From Firmicutes bacterium HGW-Firmicutes-7 (GTDB taxonomy: Bacteria; Bacillota; Clostridia; Lachnospirales; Vallitaleaceae): a DNA stretch of 59,984 nt. Position numbers and translations under genes: made by a program. The DNA lies in contig PGZO01000027.1 of the NCBI GenBank assembly GCA_002841375.1, forward strand, positions 1 to 59,984, read 5' to 3'. The first letter of the stretch is position 1, and each line of letters starts with the position of its first letter. Below the pieces are notes generated by a model that worked only from the letters and a program-made list of their open reading frames with translations, was not told where the DNA came from and did not search any database. Positions 15,700 through 24,122 of this stretch are shown here, one piece after another.

Positions 15700-15731
15700 G
15701 TGGAGGTCAATGGCAATCATTATCATTACTA

Positions 15732-15947
15732 TTAATAGAATCTATAACCTGGATATCTAAATCCACCAAATCCGAATATAGGGTAGCCAAAACCGCCATA
15801 TCCAAATCCATATCTAGGGTAACCAAAACCACCATATCCAAATCCATATCTAGGATAGCCAAAACCACCATATCCAAATCCATATCTAGGGAAGCCGAAG
15901 CCATATCTGCCTCGACCAAAACCGTATCCTAATCCGAAACCATACAT
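15732..15947 (-). CDS. Gly/Tyr/Phe repeat protein (coat-like)
   Basis: 71 residues of low complexity made of the unit YGFGYGGFGYPR repeated about three times after an N-terminal GFGRGRYGFGF. No charged core and no hydrophobic segment are present. Proteins of this type occur in spore coats or exosporium, where tyrosines can be cross-linked. Starts at the ATG 15947, seven bases after AAAGGAGG; the ATG at 15953 is too close to the site. Sits immediately upstream, in transcription order, of the Sm-like glycine-rich gene. Family not firmly identified. Confidence 0.55.
   Translation of the reverse strand: MYGFGLGYGFGRGRYGFGFPRYGFGYGGFGYPRYGFGYGGFGYPRYGFGYGGFGYPIFGFGGFRYPGYRFY
15781..15888 (-). repeat. 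Tandem repeat, three 36-base units inside the Gly/Tyr gene
   Basis: Three nearly identical 36-base units at 15781-15816, 15817-15852 and 15853-15888, differing at only a few positions, with a partial unit following. Each encodes 12 residues of the protein. Such near-identity suggests recent slippage or unequal recombination. Confidence 0.85.
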
Positions 15948-15965
15948 ATTCATACCTCCTTTCAT

Positions 15966-16208
15966 TGTTATACTATATATTTATTCACGTGCCGGACAAG
16001 TGTGACGATCATTTTTACCTGATAACAAATTTAAAGAGATAAAGATTTGAAAATAGTTAAAAAGATTAAAGCAGATAATTTATTTAGTAAATTACCCTAC
16101 ATAATAGTACTCAAGAAGTACTTGCGAATTATAGGTTAGTCATGTAATATAAATACATATTCACATTTTTATTATTATTTTAAAGTAATTAAGGACGAGG
16201 TAAATGCT
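15966..16208. other. Intergenic region with no gene seen
   Basis: About 240 AT-rich bases between the coat-like gene (- strand) and the pentapeptide gene (+ strand), so it must hold two divergent promoters. No clear near-consensus pair stands out. A GACGAGG site precedes the + strand start at 16209. Confidence 0.4.
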
Positions 16209-16817
16209 ATGACTATAAATGATACTGTAGAATATATTGAGCATAATTTCCAAGATTGTCACTTCGATTACCTCTCTATAAAGAAATCTAAATTTATAAG
16301 ATGTAATTTTAAGGCTGCAAGTATGGAAGAGGCCGCTATAGAAAATTGTGAATTTATTGATTGCAATTTTAAAGCCGCAAGATTAAATGCATCCACTTTT
16401 AATAGTTCAGCATTTTTAAATTGTAGATTTGCATTTTCAGATTTATTTAATTCGATATTTAAACAATGTAAGATGGTTGGTTCGACATTTGAAGAAGCTA
16501 ATTTATTAGGTGTTGTTATACAAAAAGGTAATTGGTCCTATACAAATATGAGGTTTCATAATTTGAAAAAATTAGATTTAAGTGACGTAAACTTTTCCCA
16601 TGCTGATTTAACAGGATGTAACTTAGAGAATACAAAATTTGACAACGCAGATTTAAGTTATACAAATCTAAGTCAAGCAAAGTTAAAGGGAAGTGATTTT
16701 AGAAACGCAAAACTAAATGGTGTTAATTTGTCACAATTGAACTTGAAGGATGTTTATCTAGATATTACACAATGTGCTTTATTAGCTCATTCATTTGGCG
16801 CAAAGATTGACATATAA
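16209..16817 (+). CDS. Qnr/MfpA-like pentapeptide repeat protein
   Basis: 202 residues of pentapeptide repeats, with the phase A(D/N)L(x)(x): units such as FKAAR, FNSSA, LSDVN, FSHAD, LTGCN, LENTK, FDNAD, LSYTN, LSQAK. The right-handed quadrilateral beta helix formed by these repeats mimics DNA; Qnr and MfpA proteins bind gyrase and reduce quinolone action. The C-terminus LKDVYLDITQCALLAHSFGAK resembles the Qnr capping end, and total length is close to Qnr (about 218), which supports the comparison. A break or loop occurs after residue 100. Whether it protects gyrase is inferred, not proven. Confidence 0.78.
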   Translation: MTINDTVEYIEHNFQDCHFDYLSIKKSKFIRCNFKAASMEEAAIENCEFIDCNFKAARLNASTFNSSAFLNCRFAFSDLFNSIFKQCKMVGSTFEEANLLGVVIQKGNWSYTNMRFHNLKKLDLSDVNFSHADLTGCNLENTKFDNADLSYTNLSQAKLKGSDFRNAKLNGVNLSQLNLKDVYLDITQCALLAHSFGAKIDI

Positions 16818-16866
16818 GGTCCATACTTAAGCGAACCTCCAAAAGTTTGTCAAAATTGAATTTTCA

Positions 16867-16902
16867 TCCAGAAGTCCATGCTTGGATTTCTGGATTTTTT
16901 TT
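16867..16902 (+). terminator. Terminator of the pentapeptide gene
   Basis: TCCAGAAGTCC and GGATTTCTGGA form a stem with one internal mismatch around a six-base loop, followed by a run of eight T. It separates the pentapeptide gene from the efflux operon. Confidence 0.85.
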
Positions 16903-17077
16903 ATTTATCAAAATTGTCCATTTTTTTTGATAAAGCACCTTGTTCATCCTGTCACAATCTTTCATATTTGCGCCATATTTGAGCCATATTGTTTTGATAT
17001 TATTTTATATATAGTAGCACGAAGAAAAGATCAATCGTATAAGGCGATATTACAAAACAAACTTGGAGGAACTACCC

Positions 17078-18418
17078 ATGAGTAAATCAAAGAAAAATAA
17101 AAAATTAGTTATAATTGTAGCGTTAGTAGGTGTGATAACCATTGCACTAACGATTGCTACTTTATCTACAGGAAAAAATGAAAGTGATCCATTAACTGGT
17201 TATACGGCACTATCTAAAATGGAGCTCGTTAGCAGTATCAGCGTATCAGGAAATATAGAAAGCAAAAATAGTCAAAGTGTTTATTCGACATTAAATTATC
17301 CTGTTAAAGTAATTCAAGTAAGTGTTGGTGATCAAGTATCAGCAGGTGATAGATTGGCGGAACTAGACACGGATACGCTTGTACTAGACATTGCACAACA
17401 GCGCAGCACGCTAGAAAGTTCGCAAAAGACAGCAAGTATTGACTTGGAAAACAAAAAAAGACTATATGAAAATGCTAAAAATCAATATGACAACGGCTTG
17501 AATTCAGAGTTGGTTAATGCAAAAAGTAGTCTTAAGACAGCAGAAATTGATCTCCAAACCAAAAAGCTTGCCTTTGAAAATAACAAACTAGTATTTGAAT
17601 CAGGTGGGATTTCTAAAGAAGAACGTGATCAATCAGAAACTAATTATCTGAACGCATTAGATACCTATAATAGATTAGAAGTATCTCTAAAAGCAACCAA
17701 ATTAAAAGTAGAACAGGATATAAAAACAGCTGAAACAAACTTAAAAAATGCCCAAGTATCGTATAATAATGACAGTCAAGTAATAGCACTGGCAAAGCTT
17801 GAAAAAACCCTAAATGATGCAACAATAAAGGCACCAATAAGTGGCACGGTGACAGCAGTATATGCTTCGGTAGGCTCATCAGGAAATGGACTTTTATTTG
17901 TTATTGAAGATACAAATAACCTAATTATTACAACCTTTGTAAAGGAATATGATGCTGGTCAGGTTTATAATGGGCAGCCGGTAACGATTAAAACAGATGC
18001 AACTGGTGATGAAGTCCTAAATGGTACAGTAGTAAAAATTTCACCAACGTCTACCAAAGATGCTACAGGTGCAACCAATACTTCTAGTAGTACAGTAGAA
18101 TTTGAGACAGAGGTTGCAATTGTGGATCACAACCCAGATTTAAAAATAGGAATGAATACGCGTCTCAATATTATCTTAGAAAAGAAGATAGATGTCTATG
18201 CAGTACCCTATGATGCTATTGTAGAAAATGCAGAAGGAGAAAATATTATTTATATTATTACAGAGGAAGCGGGTAAAAAACTAACAACACCCCTCATTGT
18301 TGAAACAGGAATACAAACAGATTTGCATACAGAGATATCAGGTGCAGGACTAAGTGATGGCGTTCTTGTGATAAATAATGCTACAAATATAGATTTAGCT
18401 GATCGTAGTGACTTATAA
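17078..18418 (+). CDS. MacA-like membrane fusion (HlyD family) efflux adaptor
   Basis: 446 residues, the usual size for an adaptor subunit of a three-part efflux system. Order of regions: N-terminal membrane anchor (about 10-30, IIVALVGVITIALTIAT), a first lipoyl half around residue 55-100 (VIQVSVGDQVSAGDRLAELD), a long coiled-coil hairpin (about 105-245), the second lipoyl half (LNDATIKAPISGTVTAVY), then beta-barrel and C-terminal membrane-proximal domains. In Gram-positives such adaptors link to MacB-like transporters. The true start is ATG 17078 behind GGAGGAAC; the longer frame has TTG. Co-operon with the next two genes. Confidence 0.88.
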   Translation: MSKSKKNKKLVIIVALVGVITIALTIATLSTGKNESDPLTGYTALSKMELVSSISVSGNIESKNSQSVYSTLNYPVKVIQVSVGDQVSAGDRLAELDTDTLVLDIAQQRSTLESSQKTASIDLENKKRLYENAKNQYDNGLNSELVNAKSSLKTAEIDLQTKKLAFENNKLVFESGGISKEERDQSETNYLNALDTYNRLEVSLKATKLKVEQDIKTAETNLKNAQVSYNNDSQVIALAKLEKTLNDATIKAPISGTVTAVYASVGSSGNGLLFVIEDTNNLIITTFVKEYDAGQVYNGQPVTIKTDATGDEVLNGTVVKISPTSTKDATGATNTSSSTVEFETEVAIVDHNPDLKIGMNTRLNIILEKKIDVYAVPYDAIVENAEGENIIYIITEEAGKKLTTPLIVETGIQTDLHTEISGAGLSDGVLVINNATNIDLADRSDL

Positions 18419-18445
18419 ATTGAAACTTGTCAGGAGGAAAATAAT

Positions 18446-19189
18446 ATGAGTGAAATAATGATGGATGTTCGTAATCTAGTAAAGAAATTTTATATAGGTA
18501 GTCCAAATGAATTGAAAATATTAAAAGAACTATCGTTAACTGTTAATAAAGGCGAGTTTATATCGATCGTTGGTGCCTCTGGGTCAGGGAAAAGCACGCT
18601 TATGAATGTAATCGGTGCGCTAGACCGTCCTACAACAGGGGAATATATACTGGATGGTGCTCCTATTCAAGAAATGTCGGATAACGAGCTCTCTGATATT
18701 CGGAATAGAAAAATTGGATTTGTGTTTCAAAACTTTAATCTTATACCGAGAAATTCAGCCTTAAAAAATGTTGAGTTGCCTATGCTTTATGCTGGTTATA
18801 GTAGAAAAGAAAGAAGAGAACGAGCAGAGCAACTCTTGGAGCTTGTAGGTATGCAGGATCGAATGCATCATTTACCAAACGAGCTTTCAGGTGGACAAAA
18901 ACAACGTGTTGCGATATCACGAGCACTTTCCAATGAACCAGCAATTATCTTGGCTGATGAACCTACAGGTGCTTTGGATTCAGAAACAGGTCAGATGGTT
19001 ATGGAACTTTTTCATAAGGTCAATCAAACCAAAGGGACTACAATTATCTTAATAACACATAATCATGAATTGGCTGAAGAAACTCAGAGAATAGTGACGT
19101 TAAAAGATGGCCGAATACTTAGTGAAGTGAGTAATCCAAACTATCAAATCGATAATCGGAAATGGGGGAACACTAATGAACTTTACTGA
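18446..19189 (+). CDS. MacB-type ABC transporter ATP-binding protein
   Basis: 247 residues. Walker A is GASGSGKST, the Q-loop follows near [10 protein letters not shown], the signature is [15 protein letters not shown], and Walker B is AIILADEP followed by the D-loop ALDSE and the switch His (ITHNHE). The LolD/MacB subclass works with FtsX-like permeases for mechanotransmission, moving substrates such as antimicrobial peptides or toxins. Twenty-seven bases separate it from the adaptor, and it overlaps the permease by 14 bases, so the three form one operon. Confidence 0.93.
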   Translation: MSEIMMDVRNLVKKFYIGSPNELKILKELSLTVNKGEFISIVGASGSGKSTLMNVIGALDRPTTGEYILDGAPIQEMSDNELSDIRNRKIGFVFQNFNLIPRNSALKNVELPMLYAGYSRKERRERAEQLLELVGMQDRMHHLPNELSGGQKQRVAISRALSNEPAIILADEPTGALDSETGQMVMELFHKVNQTKGTTIILITHNHELAEETQRIVTLKDGRILSEVSNPNYQIDNRKWGNTNELY

Positions 19190-20459
19190 AAATATTCTTC
19201 TTGCCTTAGCAGGATTAAGAGCAAATAAAATGAGAGCCTTGTTAACAATGCTTGGCATCATTATTGGAATTGCATCTGTTATTGCCATTGTTACGGTAGG
19301 AAATTCACTTAATGCTTCAATTACTTCATCAATGGAAGACATGGGTGCTAATTCTATTATAGTGAACATAAGAGAGAAGGGTGACGATAGTGATGAAATT
19401 GGTGGTGGCCCTCCCGGTATGCAAACGACTGCAGTTGCAAAACCTGATGAAGAGGATCTATTATCCGAGGATGATATTGAGACCTTTACGTCGCGTTTTA
19501 GTGATAAAGTTGCAAATATAAGCATATCCCACGGGGTTGGATCTGCAAAGGCTCAGGATGGACGCCTCTATGCTAATGTGAGTGTGTCTGGCGTCAACAA
19601 TGGCTATGAGAAGGCTAACAACTTAGAGCTACTCACTGGTCGCTTTATAACTGAGCGAGACATAAAATCTGTTAGAAAAGTTGCTGTAGTTTCAGATAAG
19701 CTTGTCAGCAATATGTTCTCTAATCGTGAAAATCCTTTAGGGAAAGAAATTAAAATATATGACGCTGACAGTATAGAGACCTACACAATTGTTGGGATCT
19801 ACAAGTACGAACCCTCATTATTTAGTACAAGCTCTGCTTCGGAGAAGGATATTGACACAGGTTTTTATATTCCAGTGACCTTAGCAAAGCTAGATGCCAC
19901 AACCAAGAATTATCAAACTTTTACAATCGTCACAAAAACAGGTGTTGATGCTACACTTTTTACCCGAGAAATTGAAGACTATTTTGCAAAGATTTATATA
20001 AATAACACCAAATGGGAGGCTGGAGTAATGAATATGGAAAGTACAATCTCAAGCCTGACTTCCATGTTAGACACAGTTTCCATTGCTATTGCAGTAATTG
20101 CAGGCATCTCACTCTTAGTAGGTGGAATTGGTGTTATGAACATCATGCTTGTTTCAGTTACTGAACGTACCCGTGAGATTGGTACAAGAAAGGCTCTTGG
20201 AGCTAAAAACCTCAACATAATGATCCAGTTTATTGTAGAATCTGTCATCATCTGTATTATCGGTGGATTAATTGGTATTGTTTTAGGACTTCTTCTAGGG
20301 TTCTTTGGCGCCTCACTATTAGGATATCCTGCAACGGCTTCACCTAGTATTATTGTTATAAGTGTTTCATTAACGATGTTAATTGGCGTATTTTTTGGAT
20401 ATTATCCTGCGAATAAAGCAGCAAAACTCAATCCTATTGAAGCGCTTAGGTATGAATAA
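19176..20459 (+). CDS. MacB-type ABC transporter permease (FtsX-like)
   Basis: 427 residues with the MacB plan: one membrane helix at the N-terminus (LRANKMRALLTMLGIIIGIASVIAIV), an extracellular domain of about 250 residues, and three membrane helices at the end (about 300-330, 345-372, 380-405) with the conserved VTERTREIGTRKALGA coupling motif. It dimerises with the ATPase and adaptor to pump or mechanically extrude substrates. Start ATG 19176 is in the last codons of the ATPase gene with GGGGGA before it. Confidence 0.92.
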   Translation: MNFTENILLALAGLRANKMRALLTMLGIIIGIASVIAIVTVGNSLNASITSSMEDMGANSIIVNIREKGDDSDEIGGGPPGMQTTAVAKPDEEDLLSEDDIETFTSRFSDKVANISISHGVGSAKAQDGRLYANVSVSGVNNGYEKANNLELLTGRFITERDIKSVRKVAVVSDKLVSNMFSNRENPLGKEIKIYDADSIETYTIVGIYKYEPSLFSTSSASEKDIDTGFYIPVTLAKLDATTKNYQTFTIVTKTGVDATLFTREIEDYFAKIYINNTKWEAGVMNMESTISSLTSMLDTVSIAIAVIAGISLLVGGIGVMNIMLVSVTERTREIGTRKALGAKNLNIMIQFIVESVIICIIGGLIGIVLGLLLGFFGASLLGYPATASPSIIVISVSLTMLIGVFFGYYPANKAAKLNPIEALRYE

Positions 20460-20543
20460 CTGTAAAGTTGTGTTAATATGATATTAGAAAATAATTCAGA
20501 TCAAGCTTTTATGCATACAAGATAATAGGGAGGTGGCTAACAA

Positions 20544-21239
20544 TTGAATTCAGTTGGATATATTTTAATTTGTGATGATCAGTTTATCATTCATGAAACA
20601 ATAAGTACTTATTTAAAAGCAGAGGGGTTTACTTACGACTCTGCTTACGACGGAGAAGAAGCACTAGAAAAAGCCTATAAAACCAAACCCGACTTAATCA
20701 TTTTGGATCTCATGATGCCAAAACTAAATGGGATTGATGTCTGTCGTACTTTGCGAAAAACGACGGATGTACCTATTATTATGTTAACCGCTAAAGGTGA
20801 AGAAATAGACAAGATACTTGGACTCGAGCTAGGAGCGGATGATTATATTGTAAAGCCCTTTAGTCCTCGTGAGGTTGTGGCTCGGGTGAAAACAGTATTG
20901 CGACGCAGAACCACGAGTAGGAACGAGAAAGAACCAATATTAAGATATGATGGATTAGAAATAAACGTATCCGCATACGAGGTGCGACTTAACGGAGTGC
21001 TCATTCATTGCACCCCTAAAGAGGTGGAGATCGTCTACTTACTTGCATCTCATCCAGGACAAGTTTTTGACAGAGAGCAAATTCTATCAAATGTGTGGGG
21101 GGAAGACTACTATGGAGATACAAGAAGTGTTGATACTCAAATAAAACGTATTCGTCAAAAGCTGACTTGCAAGGACCTGGGATGGAGCATTAAAAGTATT
21201 TATGGAGTGGGCTATAAATTTGAGGCCACGAACAGATAG
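20544..21239 (+). CDS. OmpR/PhoB-family response regulator
   Basis: 231 residues. The receiver domain has acidic D11/D12, the phosphorylation site D55 (LIILDLMMPK) and the conserved Lys in IVKPFSP; the winged helix follows from about 130 with HCTPKEVEIVYLLASHPGQVF and SVDTQIKRIRQKL. It is the partner of the downstream kinase and very likely controls the efflux operon just upstream. The gene starts at TTG (20544), about nine bases after AGGGAGGTG; the frame has no better ATG nearby. Confidence 0.9.
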   Translation: MNSVGYILICDDQFIIHETISTYLKAEGFTYDSAYDGEEALEKAYKTKPDLIILDLMMPKLNGIDVCRTLRKTTDVPIIMLTAKGEEIDKILGLELGADDYIVKPFSPREVVARVKTVLRRRTTSRNEKEPILRYDGLEINVSAYEVRLNGVLIHCTPKEVEIVYLLASHPGQVFDREQILSNVWGEDYYGDTRSVDTQIKRIRQKLTCKDLGWSIKSIYGVGYKFEATNR

Positions 21240-21285
21240 AAGAAATTTAGTGCTTGAAACACTCTTTTAAGGATTGAGGTGAAAC

Positions 21286-23097
21286 ATGAAAAAAAGTAGA
21301 TTTTACCGCCATGTGCTTTTTTTGGTAATTGGAACAATTATGCTATATGGTCTTCTTAATACGATTATATTTGTGGCTATTACTGGTGATATGTTTACAG
21401 AAATACAACTGAGAGAGCTTAAACCACGGGCAGTAGCAATCACTGATTTGGTGATAAAATATCAGAAAGGTACGATGGACAAGGTTGAACTTAGCGAACA
21501 ATTTGCAAATAATGATACGATATTAAACAGGATTGTGTACGTATATGACCAACAAGGGAATCTATTAATTAAAAATGATTTAGAAACCAACTGGCCCCCA
21601 AGGCTCCAAGAACAAATCAAGCAAAAGATGACCGAAGTTATGGATGAGACATTAGATGCACATCTTGATTCAATTTTGTCTGGTCAACAAGTTGAAGCTA
21701 CCCAAAAAGAAGGTAGTGAATTTGGGAACTTTCTAGTTGTTGGGCATCCAATCAAAAGCAATGGTATAATTACAGGTGCTATTTTCCTAATACGGCCGCC
21801 TGAAGAGCTTGCAACAGCTTTTTTGGGACTTCATCGATCTATGATCCTTAGTTCCATAGGCGTCTTTTTGATTATGATTTTCCCAGTATATAGAATTACG
21901 CGATACATTGTTAAGCCGCTCTATCAAATGCGAGATGTTGCAATCAACATGGCGAATGGTAATCTTACAGAATACGCTGACGAAGCATATAAAGGAGAGA
22001 TTGGGGAACTTGGACATTCACTCAATTATTTGTCAAAAAGATTATCGGAAACGATTTTTGATTTAAAAGTTGAGCAGAATAGACTAAAGCAGACGATTGA
22101 TGGATTATCTGAAGGAATTGTAGCAATAAGTAGGGAAGGGAATATCACACATGTTAATCCTGCAATTCATAGTATCTTTGGAATAAGACAAGAAGAAGAT
22201 GGACTTATGGGATTAATACCCAATCAAGGGCTATGGGAAGACTTTAATACTGTGCTTTTGAAAGGGGAAATGATTGTTCGGAGCATGCAGTGGAAGCAAA
22301 TGGTTTTAAGGATTATGATTTGTCCAATAGAAGATGAATTGAATACTTGTGTAGGCGTAGTAGGCCTGTTTCGTGATGTTACCGAATCAGAGCGATTAGA
22401 ACAGTCACGACGTGAATATGTTGATAATGTTTCCCATGAACTTCGCACACCAGTATCGGCTATAAGGGCTTTATCAGAAACACTACTAGATGATATGGTG
22501 CCTGATGAAGATACAAAAAAGCGATATTATGGTCATATATTACATGAAACTATGAGGCTTACACGTCTTATAAACGATTTACTTACTTTATCTCGATTAC
22601 AATCAGATGGCACCACTATAAAAGAAGAAGATGAGTTTCAAGTCAATGAGTTGATGGCTGATGTAGCAGAAAGGTATACGCTTCTTGCTAGTGAAAAAGA
22701 GATAGAGTTTTCATATTTACCTCTTGTAGAGAACATCAAAATAACCAGTAATTTAGATCTCGTTGAACAGGTTCTTATTATCATTCTAGATAATGCTATG
22801 AAATACACCCAACCTAATGGAAGTATTTCACTTTATGGCGTCTTTGATGATCATAAGGTTAGGATATCAGTATCTGATACGGGAACAGGCATACATCCAG
22901 AAGATCTGCCACATATATTTGAACGGTTTTACAAAAATGATAAAGCACATGCAAATCCAGGGACGGGACTAGGGTTGGCTATAGCATATGAAATCATGCA
23001 AAGTCTTAGTGAAGATATATACGTCACTAGTGAATTAGAGAAGGGTAGTACTTTTACCATTACCTTGTCACGTAAAATAAAGTTAACTGGCAAATAA
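21286..23097 (+). CDS. Membrane sensor histidine kinase (PhoR/WalK-like layout)
   Basis: 603 residues. Membrane helices at about 10-32 and 186-204 flank an extracellular sensor domain; then HAMP (about 205-262), a PAS domain (about 262-370), HisKA with the phosphorylated H384 (NVSHELRTPVSAIR) and an HATPase domain with the N box (IILDNAMKYTQ), G1 (VSDTGTGIHPEDLPHIFERF) and G2 (GTGLGLAIAYEI). Full-length and intact. Together with the response regulator it forms a two-component system, and its position behind an efflux operon suggests a drug- or peptide-sensing role. Confidence 0.92.
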   Translation: MKKSRFYRHVLFLVIGTIMLYGLLNTIIFVAITGDMFTEIQLRELKPRAVAITDLVIKYQKGTMDKVELSEQFANNDTILNRIVYVYDQQGNLLIKNDLETNWPPRLQEQIKQKMTEVMDETLDAHLDSILSGQQVEATQKEGSEFGNFLVVGHPIKSNGIITGAIFLIRPPEELATAFLGLHRSMILSSIGVFLIMIFPVYRITRYIVKPLYQMRDVAINMANGNLTEYADEAYKGEIGELGHSLNYLSKRLSETIFDLKVEQNRLKQTIDGLSEGIVAISREGNITHVNPAIHSIFGIRQEEDGLMGLIPNQGLWEDFNTVLLKGEMIVRSMQWKQMVLRIMICPIEDELNTCVGVVGLFRDVTESERLEQSRREYVDNVSHELRTPVSAIRALSETLLDDMVPDEDTKKRYYGHILHETMRLTRLINDLLTLSRLQSDGTTIKEEDEFQVNELMADVAERYTLLASEKEIEFSYLPLVENIKITSNLDLVEQVLIIILDNAMKYTQPNGSISLYGVFDDHKVRISVSDTGTGIHPEDLPHIFERFYKNDKAHANPGTGLGLAIAYEIMQSLSEDIYVTSELEKGSTFTITLSRKIKLTGK

Positions 23098-23145
23098 CCA
23101 AGCATCAAATAGAACATACACAAATTTGAAAAGCAGGTGATATTA

Positions 23146-23664
23146 ATGAATTCCTTTATTCTAGTAATACCAATTATTTTTATACGCTATATCCTTATGA
23201 AAATTATAAGTAAGGAAGCGCTGGAAAGAGCGGGTTTTTTTCCTCCTACAGAAGGAAAAGAACAACTTGCTTCTTATGTTTATCAAATAACAACACTTGT
23301 TTTACTAATATATTTATTCTTTTCAACAATAAAATTCAATACACTTTCAAATTATATGGGGTTGATCGTATATATAATAGGAACAATACTATATATAAAA
23401 TCAATTATAGATTATTCAAAACCCAACGAAAGTGGTATTAATAAAAATGGGCTATATAATTACTCGAGAAATCCAATGTACATAGCTTTCTTTTTATATT
23501 TCCTTGGTTGCAGTCTTTTAATAGATTCATGGGGTTACCTTATAGTATTACTACTATTTCAAGTTTCTGTTCATTATCTTATAATATCAGAAGAAAGATG
23601 GTGTATTGAAAAGTTTGGAGAAGAATACAAAACATATATGAAAAGAGTTAGACGATATATTTAA
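23146..23664 (+). CDS. Isoprenylcysteine carboxyl methyltransferase (ICMT)-family membrane protein
   Basis: 172 residues with four to five membrane segments. The conserved block NKNGLYNYSRNPMYIAFFLYF (where RNPMY is the hallmark) is followed by a closing EERWCIEKFGEEYKTYMKRVRRYI, the family's S-adenosylmethionine-binding end. Bacterial members methylate small amines, lipids or unknown substrates. Start ATG 23146 follows AGGTGAT with six bases between; the GTG at 23137 is within that site. It follows the kinase by about 50 bases and may be in the same transcript. Confidence 0.82.
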   Translation: MNSFILVIPIIFIRYILMKIISKEALERAGFFPPTEGKEQLASYVYQITTLVLLIYLFFSTIKFNTLSNYMGLIVYIIGTILYIKSIIDYSKPNESGINKNGLYNYSRNPMYIAFFLYFLGCSLLIDSWGYLIVLLLFQVSVHYLIISEERWCIEKFGEEYKTYMKRVRRYI

Positions 23665-23733
23665 AAGTAGAGACCGTGATTAAGAAAATTAAGTTTTGAA
23701 GATTTGCGTCTTTTCCTTTATAACAAACTATGC

Positions 23734-23739
23734 TATAAT
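23734..23739 (+). promoter_or_regulatory. Extended -10 promoter of the MutS2-like gene leader
   Basis: TGCTATAAT (TATAAT at 23734-23739, with TG one base before) is an extended -10 element; the matching -35 position, TTTTCC, is weak, which fits an extended -10 promoter. The transcript should start near 23746, almost 380 bases ahead of the coding region. Confidence 0.55.
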
Positions 23740-23755
23740 AGTTGTATCTTTAAAA

Positions 23756-23808
23756 ATGAGAGGATGGTTTGTTTGTTAATTGTTTCTGTAATGGTGATTT
23801 GCAACTAA
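23756..23808 (+). promoter_or_regulatory. Candidate short leader ORFs ahead of the MutS2-like gene
   Basis: Two nested possibilities: ATG 23756 gives MRGWFVC and stops at 23779; or TTG 23773, about nine bases after AGAGGA, gives MLIVSVMVICN and stops at 23808. The second has the better ribosome-binding site. Leader peptides of this size ahead of an attenuator are typical of genes induced when ribosomes stall. Which one, if either, is translated is not known. Confidence 0.35.
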
Positions 23809-23970
23809 ATAGTTGAGAGAGGTTACTTTATAAGGTGGGGTCTTTGCCTACTTATTTTAGTGTACCTACTTATACCTTACAGATATGCTTCAGACAATAA
23901 CCATTTGAGTTATAAAAAATGTCAACGATGTTGACATTAAAATTATAGCGTTCGTTATGATTTTTATGAA

Positions 23971-24001
23971 GTGTAACAGGCATTCTGTTACGCTCTTTTT
24001 A
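23971..24001 (+). terminator. Attenuator (intrinsic terminator) inside the MutS2-like leader
   Basis: GTGTAACAG (23971-23979) pairs with CTGTTACGC (23985-23993) around a GCATT loop, followed by TCTTTTTATTT. It lies after the promoter and leader ORF and before the gene. A second perfect stem, AATGTCAAC/GTTGACATT (23918-23938), and a long-range stem (ACCCACAGGAG at 24023-24033 with CTCTTGTGGGT at 24086-24096) flank it. The arrangement suggests conditional termination. Confidence 0.75.
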
Positions 24002-24122
24002 TTTCTCTATAGTTTAGACTTTACCCACAGGAGTATTCTGCCTATTTTTAGAAATTTATTATTCTGAAAATATAAGGTAGCCTTTCTCTTGTGGGTATTA
24101 TTATATATGGAGGAATTTTTTA

